Positions 1 through 4,521 of a stretch of DNA of 7,797 nt are shown here, one piece after another. The notes under the pieces are model-generated. The model was not told the origin of the DNA. It made no database searches and saw only the letters and a program-made list of their open reading frames with translations. This DNA is from Actinomycetota bacterium (GTDB lineage: Bacteria > Actinomycetota > UBA4738 > G016210805): contig JACQTL010000045.1 in NCBI GenBank assembly GCA_016210805.1, positions 1 through 7,797 of the forward strand, in the 5' to 3' direction. How positions within the stretch are numbered: position 1 is the stretch's first letter; each line of letters opens with the position of its first letter. The translations under genes were made by a program, and so were the position numbers.

Positions 1-264
1 CTTGGCGTCGGCCAGGGCGGTGACCAGATTGCACCCTCCCGGCCCGGACGTGGCCATACAGACGCCGGCCCGGCCGGTGGCGTGGGCGTATCCGGCAGCG
101 GCGTGGCCGGCACCCTGCTCGTGCCGGGTGAGGATGTGCCGCACCGGCGAGTCGACCAGAGGGTCGTAGGCCGGGAGGATCGCCCCTCCGGGGATCCCGA
201 AGACGACCTCGACGCCCTCCTCTTCCAGGGACCTGAAGAGGGCCTGCGCTCCGGTGACCCTCAT
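1..264 (-). CDS. ilvB: Acetolactate synthase large subunit, N-terminal part (runs off left edge)
   Basis: This is the first 88 residues of the ThDP-dependent catalytic subunit of acetohydroxyacid synthase. The enzyme condenses pyruvate with pyruvate or 2-oxobutyrate in the first common step of Val/Leu/Ile synthesis. The visible part is the start of the PYR (ThDP-binding) domain: VTGAQALFRSLEEEGVEVVFGIPGG (residues 3-27), RHEQGAGHAAAGYA (47-60) with the expected catalytic Glu49, and TSGPGGCNLVT (72-82). Most family members have GPGATNLVT in the last motif, so the G-C pair is a small departure. The ATG at 262-264 overlaps the TGA of the upstream 101-aa gene (261-263) as ATGA, which fixes the start and implies translational coupling. 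It lies in the transcription unit controlled by the attenuator at 609-746. The remaining ~500 residues, and any ilvN/ilvC, lie outside the window. Other ThDP decarboxylases share the PYR fold, but the BCAA attenuator and neighbouring ilvD favour ilvB. Confidence 0.9.
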   Translation of the reverse strand, partial: MRVTGAQALFRSLEEEGVEVVFGIPGGAILPAYDPLVDSPVRHILTRHEQGAGHAAAGYAHATGRAGVCMATSGPGGCNLVTALADAK

Positions 265-566
265 GTCCGGGACCCCGCACCGTCCGGTCGTCTCTCGACC
301 GCGCTGCTCGGGACCCGCTCCACCCGGTACCCCATGCGCGCGCCGAAGGCTCGGCAGGCCCGCTCGAACTCCCAGGGCGTCCAGTCGCGACGCCGGCTCT
401 CCAGCCCGCTGGCGGCGCCCGCGGAGAGATAGACCTCCTCCTCGCCGAGGAATCGGAGGAACCGAGCCCTCCACGCGCCGTCCTCGGCCTCCACCTCCAC
501 CTGTCCGGGGCCCTCCCACTCCAGCGCCGCCAGGCGCGTGCCGTTGTCATGGAACTCGATCCGCAT
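261..566 (-). CDS. Small hypothetical protein (101 aa) coupled to ilvB
   Basis: I do not recognise this family. The ATG at 564-566 is preceded by a long purine-rich ribosome binding site (GAGGAGGAGGAGGAC), which is much better than anything near the upstream in-frame starts. Those upstream starts would also place coding sequence inside the terminator hairpin. The predicted protein has a beta-rich amino half (residues 1-48, MRIEFHDNG... and QVEVEAEDGAWRARFLRFL), a basic linker (SRRRDWTPWEF, 58-67) and one helix (67-80), then a low-complexity tail. It has no signal peptide or membrane segment. Its stop overlaps the ilvB start by ATGA, and it is the first gene after the BCAA attenuator, so it should be made together with acetolactate synthase. 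Codon bias (G/C third positions) supports real coding. A role in acetolactate synthase regulation or assembly is only a guess from position. The unusual point is that ilvB is normally the first gene after such a leader. Confidence 0.72.
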   Translation of the reverse strand: MRIEFHDNGTRLAALEWEGPGQVEVEAEDGAWRARFLRFLGEEEVYLSAGAASGLESRRRDWTPWEFERACRAFGARMGYRVERVPSSAVERRPDGAGSRT

Positions 567-608
567 CGTCCTCCTCCTCCTCAATCCCTCCGCCCGTTCT
601 GAGGGCCG

Positions 609-644
609 AAAAACGAAGAGACCCCTCGGTTCCGAGAGGTCTCT
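609..644 (-). terminator. Intrinsic terminator of the ilv attenuator
   Basis: Read on the minus strand, AGAGACCTCTCGG (644-632) pairs with CCGAGGGGTCTCT (629-617). This gives a 13-bp stem with one G-U pair and an AA (effectively GAAC) loop, followed by TCG and then TTTTT (613-609). It lies between the leader peptide stop (681) and the ribosome binding site of the 101-aa gene (start 566). Termination here would therefore cut off the structural genes, the expected arrangement of a transcription attenuator. A hairpin this perfect with a U-run stands out in such GC-rich sequence. Confidence 0.88.
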
Positions 645-681
645 GGCGCGGGCCACCGGGCGTGCCCGGTCGGCTCGCGCC
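645..681 (-). promoter_or_regulatory. Pre-terminator hairpin of the ilv leader RNA
   Basis: A stable imperfect hairpin starts at the last base of the leader stop codon and ends one base before the terminator. It pairs 676-681 with 645-650 (GGCGCG/CGCGCC), 672-674 with 652-654, and 665-670 with 655-660 (ACCGGG/CCCGGT), closed by a 4-nt CACG loop. About 15 bp form. A ribosome resting on the leader stop codon would cover its 5' arm. Its exact role (pause hairpin or part of the switch) is inferred. Confidence 0.55.
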
Positions 682-746
682 TATCGAATAAGCACCAGGA
701 CGAGCCGGTGCTTCCTGCTGCTCCGCGTTCCGTTCGTGCCGGTCAT
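681..746 (-). CDS. ilv operon leader peptide (21 aa, LVLVLI run)
   Basis: This short ORF begins ATG ACC GGC and ends with the consecutive codons CTC GTC CTG GTG CTT ATT (704-687), then CGA and TAG. The resulting Leu-Val-Leu-Val-Leu-Ile run, three residues before a stop and followed by a terminator hairpin and U-tract, is the signature of a branched-chain amino acid attenuator leader peptide. Such peptides are known for ilv operons in enterobacteria and corynebacteria. Stalling when charged Leu/Val/Ile tRNAs are scarce would allow readthrough into the 101-aa gene and ilvB. The ATG lies only ten bases after the proposed -10 box (757-762), so the transcript is expected to be leaderless or to carry a 5' UTR of only a few bases. 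An in-frame ATG at 758-756 would overlap that -10 box and is unlikely to be used. The peptide itself probably has no function beyond regulation. Confidence 0.88.
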   Translation of the reverse strand: MTGTNGTRSSRKHRLVLVLIR

Positions 747-756
747 GTGAGGCGGC

Positions 757-785
757 ATCCTCGCGCAAGCGTCTCGTGTTGTCAA
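757..785 (-). promoter_or_regulatory. Promoter of the attenuator-ilvB transcription unit
   Basis: On the minus strand a perfect -35 TTGACA (785-780) is separated by 17 bases from GAGGAT (762-757) as the -10 element, which keeps the A at position 2 and T at position 6 of the actinobacterial TAnnnT. The predicted transcription start is near 750, 3-5 bases before the leader peptide ATG. The promoter lies in the 97-base gap after ilvD, so ilvB has its own promoter even if ilvD transcripts read through. Confidence 0.68.
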
Positions 786-843
786 GTGGGTTCTCATCTC
801 AGGATGTGGAATGCTTTCTACCGGCTCGGAGGGGAGCGGGGTA

Positions 844-2517
844 CTAGCCGCAGACGGCCCCCTCGGAGGCCGACGTCACGAGGCGGGCGTACTTGGCCAG
901 CGCGCCCGTCGTGTACCGCGGCTCCCGGGCGGTCCACCCCTGTCGCCGCCGGTCCAGCTCCCCCGGCTCGACCTCCAGATCGAGGCGCCGGCCGTCCACG
1001 TCGATCACGATCGGATCGCCCTCGCGAACGAGCGCGATCGGACCTCCGACGGCGGCTTCCGGGGCCACGTGGCCGACGGCGAACCCGTGCGTGGCGCCGC
1101 TGAACCGGCCGTCGGTGACCAGAGCGACGTCATCGCCGAGCCCGGCCCCCACCACGGCCGCCGTGACGGCCAGCATCTCGGGCATCCCGGGGCCGCCTCG
1201 GGGCCCCTCGCCCCGGACCACGATGACGTCACCGGATGCGATCAGGCCCCTGGTCACGGCGTCGAAGGCCTGTTCCTCGGAATCGAACGGGCGTGCACGG
1301 CCCCGGAACACCGTGCCGGACATCCCCGCCGCCTTGACCACCGCCCCCTCGGGGGCCAGCGAGCCCCGCAGGACCATCACGCCGCCCCACGGGTGGATCG
1401 GGTCGGAGATCGGGCGGACGACCTCGCCGTCCGGGGAGGGAGCCCCGTCGACGTTCTCGGCCACGGTGCGTCCGGAGACGGTGAGGCACTCTCCATCGAT
1501 GAGCCCGGCCGCGAGGAGCTCTGCCATCACGACGGGCACGCCCCCCACCCGATCCAGATCGCTCATCACGAATCGGCCCGAGGGTCGGACGTCGACGAGG
1601 TGCGGCACGCGACGGCTGATCCGGTCGAAGTCGTCGAGCGAGAGGTCCACCGCCGCCTCTCGAGCGATGGCCAGCAGGTGGAGCACCGCATTCGTCGAAC
1701 CACCCAGCGCCATGACCACGGCGATGGCGTTCTCGAGCGCCGAACGGGTGAGGATGTCGCGAGTGCGGACGCCTCGTTCCAGGAGGTGGACGACGGCCTC
1801 CCCGCTCCGCCGGGCGGCCTCCTCCCGGCGGGGATCGACCGCCGGCGGAGATGCCGTGCCCGGAAGGCACAGGCCGAGGGCTTCCACCGCCGCGGCCATC
1901 GTGTTCGCCGTGTACATCCCGGCGCACGAGCCGGCCCCCGGACAGGCGACTCGCTCGAGCTCCAGGAGCTCTTCCTCCGTCATCCGCCCGGCGGCCGTGG
2001 CCCCCACGGCCTCGAAGACGTCCTGGATCGTCACGTCCCGGTCTCGCCAGCGGCCGGGGAGGATCGAGCCTCCGTAGACGAACACGGCCGGCACGTTCAG
2101 GCGGGCGGCAGCCATGACCATGCCCGGCAGGCTCTTGTCGCACCCGGCGATGGTCACGGCGGCGTCCAGTCGCTCGGCGTGCATGACCAGCTCGACGGAA
2201 TCCGCGATGGCCTCTCGTGAGACGAGCGAGGCTCGCATGCCCTCGTGTCCCATCGCGATGCCGTCCGAGACGGCGATCGTGGTGAACTCGATCGGGACGG
2301 CGCCCGCCGCTCGAACGCCCTCCTTGGCCGCGTCGGCCAGGCGGTCGAGGTGGAGGTTGCAGGGCGTGACCTCGTTCCAGGACGAGGCCACCCCCACCTG
2401 GGAGCGGACGAGGTCGTCGTCCGTGAACCCCACCGCTCGGAGCATGGCCCGGGCCGGGGCGCGGGCCATTCCCTCGGTCACGTCCCGGCTCCTGCTGCGT
2501 CTGAGGTCTTCTCGCAT
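844..2517 (-). CDS. ilvD: Dihydroxy-acid dehydratase
   Basis: A 557-aa IlvD/Edd-family enzyme that dehydrates 2,3-dihydroxy-isovalerate and -3-methylvalerate to the 2-oxo acids, the third step of Val/Ile synthesis in the cytosol. The three iron-sulfur cysteines are visible: Cys53 in SSWNEVTPCN, Cys126 in AGCDKSLPG, and Cys198 in ACPGAGSCAGMYTANTM. Lys128 is in the position of the carbamylated Mg-binding lysine. Further family blocks are GGSTNAVLHLLAIA (272-285), DPIHPWGGV (372-380) and DGRFSGATHGFAVGHVAPEA (469-488). Length is usual for the family. The ATG at 2515-2517 was chosen because GGAGGAGATCC sits just before it and MRED...RSRDVTEG matches the usual IlvD amino end; a longer in-frame GTG start at 2607 would add an atypical extension. 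The sugar-acid dehydratase branch of the family is an alternative, but the adjacent ilv attenuator and ilvB make IlvD much more likely. No terminator is seen after its stop. Confidence 0.96.
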   Translation of the reverse strand: MREDLRRSRSRDVTEGMARAPARAMLRAVGFTDDDLVRSQVGVASSWNEVTPCNLHLDRLADAAKEGVRAAGAVPIEFTTIAVSDGIAMGHEGMRASLVSREAIADSVELVMHAERLDAAVTIAGCDKSLPGMVMAAARLNVPAVFVYGGSILPGRWRDRDVTIQDVFEAVGATAAGRMTEEELLELERVACPGAGSCAGMYTANTMAAAVEALGLCLPGTASPPAVDPRREEAARRSGEAVVHLLERGVRTRDILTRSALENAIAVVMALGGSTNAVLHLLAIAREAAVDLSLDDFDRISRRVPHLVDVRPSGRFVMSDLDRVGGVPVVMAELLAAGLIDGECLTVSGRTVAENVDGAPSPDGEVVRPISDPIHPWGGVMVLRGSLAPEGAVVKAAGMSGTVFRGRARPFDSEEQAFDAVTRGLIASGDVIVVRGEGPRGGPGMPEMLAVTAAVVGAGLGDDVALVTDGRFSGATHGFAVGHVAPEAAVGGPIALVREGDPIVIDVDGRRLDLEVEPGELDRRRQGWTAREPRYTTGALAKYARLVTSASEGAVCG

Positions 2518-2693
2518 GGATCTCCTCCATCCGGGTGAGTGGTCGCGACGACGGCACCCGTCCTCGAGATCGAGCGAGGGTACCTCCTCGGTGCCGGGCC
2601 AGGCCACCGGGCGAGGATCCCGGAGTGGGCGAGCGCCGCGAGGTCACAGGAGGAGCCTGAACCTAGGCCGATTCGTGCCCCCGGGAGGAATCC
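2518..2693. other. Intergenic region upstream of ilvD, no gene seen
   Basis: I see no supported gene in this stretch. It should hold the ilvD promoter on the minus strand, but I find no convincing -35/-10 pair. A CCTCG...CGAGG stem (about 2562-2579) lies in the probable 5' UTR. No BCAA-rich leader peptide comparable to the one in front of ilvB is present here. Confidence 0.4.
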
Positions 2694-2819
2694 CTAGAAG
2701 CGCGCGACGAGACGGAGGACATGTCTGGGCAGGATGCCGCCCTTCCCGCTCAAGCCGGCGGTGAGGAAGGTGTCCTCGAACTCGCCGATGTGTCCGCCCT
2801 TCACCACCCAGACGACCAT
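2694..2819 (-). pseudogene. Short ORF resembling the amino end of a restriction/Mrr-type protein (probable remnant)
   Basis: ATG at 2817-2819, preceded by GGGAGG four bases upstream, opens a 41-codon frame ending at TAG (2694-2696). Its first 20 residues, MVVWVVKGGHIGEFEDTFLT, resemble from memory the amino end of restriction-endonuclease-like proteins that begin M-x-x-W-x-V-R-x-G-x-x-G-E-x-E. After about residue 22 the resemblance stops, and no other frame downstream restores it. The whole catalytic part is missing. I read it as a decayed 5' fragment of a defence gene next to the nucleotidyltransferase pair. Alternatives are a real 41-aa protein or chance. Family resemblance is by eye only. 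Confidence 0.35.
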
Positions 2820-2905
2820 CCTGCCTCCCTGGTCGTTCCGCCCGTGCACAGCGTAGTCACATGACGAGGCCCTATCTGGGCCGTCCGGGTGGGCTCCTCC
2901 GGGGA

Positions 2906-2922
2906 GAGAATGTTACATTCTC
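2906..2922. promoter_or_regulatory. Perfect 17-bp palindrome, putative operator
   Basis: GAGAATGT, a central T, then ACATTCTC form a perfect 8-1-8 inverted repeat. It covers the whole proposed -35 hexamer of the promoter for the nucleotidyltransferase/winged-helix pair. A dimeric repressor bound here would block RNA polymerase. The 309-aa winged-helix protein encoded by the second gene is the obvious candidate, by inference from neighbourhood. The site is AT-rich compared with its surroundings. Confidence 0.7.
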
Positions 2923-2940
2923 GGATCGAGAAGGTATACT
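2913..2940 (+). promoter_or_regulatory. Leaderless-type promoter of the nucleotidyltransferase gene
   Basis: TATACT at 2935-2940 is a near-consensus -10 box. It ends seven bases before the ATG at 2948, so the predicted transcription start falls at or next to the A of the start codon, giving a leaderless mRNA. TTACAT (2913-2918), 16 bases upstream, is a weak -35 and is contained in the palindrome at 2906-2922. There is no room for a Shine-Dalgarno sequence between the -10 box and the start, which fits this reading. Confidence 0.68.
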
Positions 2941-2947
2941 TCCCACC

Positions 2948-3529
2948 ATGGAGATGGATAGGGCCCTTCTCGACCAGGCGCTCCGCACCTTGGGGGAGAC
3001 CCTCGAGGCCCGCGGCATGGCGTTCGAGCTCGTCGTCATCGGCGGGAGCAGCCTCATGCTGCTTGGGTTCATCACGCGGCCGACAAAGGATCTGGATGCG
3101 GTGGCTCTCGTCGAGGACGAGAAGCTGGTGCCAGCCGAGCCGTTGCCGCCTCCGCTGGCTGAGGCGATCGCCGACGTGGGGCGGACGTTCGGGCTCGACG
3201 AGAGGTGGCTGAACGCCGGGCCCACGGATCTTCTTCGCTTCGGCCTTCCCGAGGGCTTCCAGGGGCGCGTCGAAACGAGGCGGTATGACGCACTGACCCT
3301 CCGCATCGCGGGGCGGTTCGACCAGATCTGCTTCAAGCTCTACGCCACCGCGGACCAGGGGATGAGGAGCAAGCACGCGGCCGATCTCCGGGCGCTGCAG
3401 CCCGCTCGCGAGGAGCTCCTGGCTGCCTCTCGCTGGAGTCGAACCCACGACCCCTCGGAGGGGTACCGCCAGGAGCTGGTGGGGGTGCTCACCGCTCTTG
3501 GTATGGAGGACGCCGATGGCCAGGTTTAG
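2948..3529 (+). CDS. Minimal nucleotidyltransferase-fold protein, possible toxin of a two-gene cassette
   Basis: A 193-aa protein with the hallmark of the nucleotidyltransferase fold: FELVVIGGSSLMLLG (residues 27-40) followed by TRPTKDLDAVAL (43-54). The GG-S motif and the DxD pair Asp48/Asp50 would bind nucleotide and metal. The later block GRFDQICFKLYATADQGMRSKHAADLRAL (122-150) matches the R-x-D-x(3)-KL-x-A...K-x(3)-DL pattern of DUF6036/AbiEii-like nucleotidyltransferases. I assign it to that broad group, not to a named family member. Related proteins include type IV and MenT-type toxins that modify tRNA or proteins; the substrate here cannot be deduced. The start at 2948 is chosen because the -10 box lies seven bases upstream; an ATG two codons further in (2954) is also possible. 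The gene overlaps the next one by 14 bases, indicating co-translation. No signal peptide or membrane segment is present. Confidence 0.8.
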   Translation: MEMDRALLDQALRTLGETLEARGMAFELVVIGGSSLMLLGFITRPTKDLDAVALVEDEKLVPAEPLPPPLAEAIADVGRTFGLDERWLNAGPTDLLRFGLPEGFQGRVETRRYDALTLRIAGRFDQICFKLYATADQGMRSKHAADLRALQPAREELLAASRWSRTHDPSEGYRQELVGVLTALGMEDADGQV

Positions 3530-4445
3530 CGAGCGGCTTCAGCAGCACGCCCTCGACCTGGCCTGGAGTCTGTGGGCGGAGCTCGGGGTCTCCGGATGGC
3601 AGCGACGCCACACGTCGCACGCCGTCGATCCGGAACCCCTCATCCTATTCACCTCGTACCTCGGCGACGCGGATCCCCGCCTTCGCGACGAGTCGACGGA
3701 CTGGTGCATCACCTACCGCCGGTACGTCTCCGCAGCGCGGCTCAAGAACCTCCTGGCGCAGGAGGGTCCGGACGTACGGGAGGTGTTCGGCGAGTTCGCG
3801 GCGACGGTCAACTCCCATTCGGGACTCCGGTGGCCTGCGGCGACCGAGCCTCGTAGGTTCAAGCGGACCGGGCGCTCCGAGGTTCCCGACTTCGGGCGAC
3901 CGTCGCTCATCGCGCTACGGCTCAGGGCGTTGTTCGGTGTCGGGGCCCGCGCCGAGATCGTTCGGGCGTTCGTGGCCGATCCCTCTGAGATGCTCTCGGC
4001 CGCGGATCTCGCGGGCGAGGCCGGATACACGAAGCGCAATGTGGCGGAAGCGCTCGACGCCCTGAGGATGGCCGGGCTCCTCGAAGTGATCCCGGTACGG
4101 AATCAACTTCAGTACCGCCTGGCTCGTCCGGCGGAACTCAGGATGCTCGTCGGAGAGCTCCCATCCTCGTTCCCCAGATGGCGGTCGATCTTCCGGATCC
4201 TCGAGCGCTTGCTCGAGACTGCCGGAAGGGGGGACAAGTCGTCTCCAAGGGTGCGATCCGTCGAGGCGGCCAAGGTTCTGCACGACCTCGAGGGCGATCT
4301 CCGTGTCGCGGGAGCTCAGTGGCCCTACCCGGACATCGGCCAGCCGGCTCTGTGGCGCAGGCTGGAGCAGTGGGCGGTCGAACTCGCGAAGGCCTGGGCG
4401 TTGGGCTCGACAGTCGCGGGCACTGGGTCGTCGGCGGCGCGGTAG
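3516..4445 (+). CDS. Winged-helix DNA-binding protein paired with the nucleotidyltransferase
   Basis: A 309-aa protein with a helical amino part (1-125) containing a conserved-looking WCITYRRYVSAARLKNLL block (63-80). A winged helix-turn-helix follows at about 129-203: GARAEIVRAFVADPS (143-157), LSAADLAGEAGYTKRNVAEALDALRMAGLLE (160-190), and a wing with VRNQLQYRL (194-202). The carboxy part (204-309) is helical with several Trp residues and no recognised domain. The start at 3516 is supported by GGAGGA six bases upstream inside the first gene; an in-frame TTG at 3498 is possible but has no ribosome binding site. The 14-base overlap with the nucleotidyltransferase implies coupled synthesis. 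By analogy with AbiE and other nucleotidyltransferase toxin systems it may be the antitoxin and autorepressor acting at 2906-2922. Gene order (enzyme first, HTH second) is opposite to AbiEi-AbiEii, and the protein is larger than a plain repressor, so a different mechanism is possible. Confidence 0.78.
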   Translation: MARFSERLQQHALDLAWSLWAELGVSGWQRRHTSHAVDPEPLILFTSYLGDADPRLRDESTDWCITYRRYVSAARLKNLLAQEGPDVREVFGEFAATVNSHSGLRWPAATEPRRFKRTGRSEVPDFGRPSLIALRLRALFGVGARAEIVRAFVADPSEMLSAADLAGEAGYTKRNVAEALDALRMAGLLEVIPVRNQLQYRLARPAELRMLVGELPSSFPRWRSIFRILERLLETAGRGDKSSPRVRSVEAAKVLHDLEGDLRVAGAQWPYPDIGQPALWRRLEQWAVELAKAWALGSTVAGTGSSAAR

Positions 4446-4456
4446 ACGACCACGCG

Positions 4457-4521
4457 AGGGAGCGCAGACGCCGGGGCCCCGGCTCGATGGCTCAGCGATC
4501 CGCTGGCCGCTTCCGCTCCCT
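4457..4521. terminator. Possible bidirectional terminator between convergent genes
   Basis: AGGGAGCG (4457-4464) and CGCTCCCT (4514-4521) form 8-bp inverted arms around a 14-bp perfect palindrome GCCGGGGCCCCGGC (4470-4483). The region lies between two genes that face each other (stops at 4443-4445 and 4520-4522) and overlaps the second stop codon. There is no U-tract on either side, so this is only a plausible fold-back end signal of the kind common in high-GC genomes. Confidence 0.33.

Noticed and set aside
567..656. Upstream in-frame starts for the 101-aa protein (up to 131 codons)
   Set aside because: They would run coding sequence through the attenuator terminator, and no ribosome binding site precedes them, whereas a strong one precedes 566.
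811..2220. Long plus-strand open frame (469 codons) opposite ilvD, plus other overlapping long frames there
   Set aside because: It is the antisense shadow of ilvD in high-GC DNA; its translation is low-complexity Arg/Pro/His-rich sequence with no family resemblance, while the minus strand carries all IlvD motifs.
2801..3448. Minus-strand open frame of 215 codons opposite the nucleotidyltransferase gene
   Set aside because: It has no recognisable motif, and the plus strand carries the GG-S/DxD nucleotidyltransferase motifs, a -10 box and a palindrome.
3434..3450. tRNA T-arm-like string (GGGTTCGACTCC on the minus strand)
   Set aside because: The flanking bases do not complete the T stem and no anticodon arm, D arm or acceptor stem can be built. 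The segment encodes RWSRTHDPSEGY in the nucleotidyltransferase frame.
4470..4483. 14-bp palindrome GCCGGGGCCCCGGC as a protein-binding operator
   Set aside because: It lies between two convergent stops where no promoter is expected; a fold-back role in transcript ending is simpler, and GC-only palindromes are common in such DNA.
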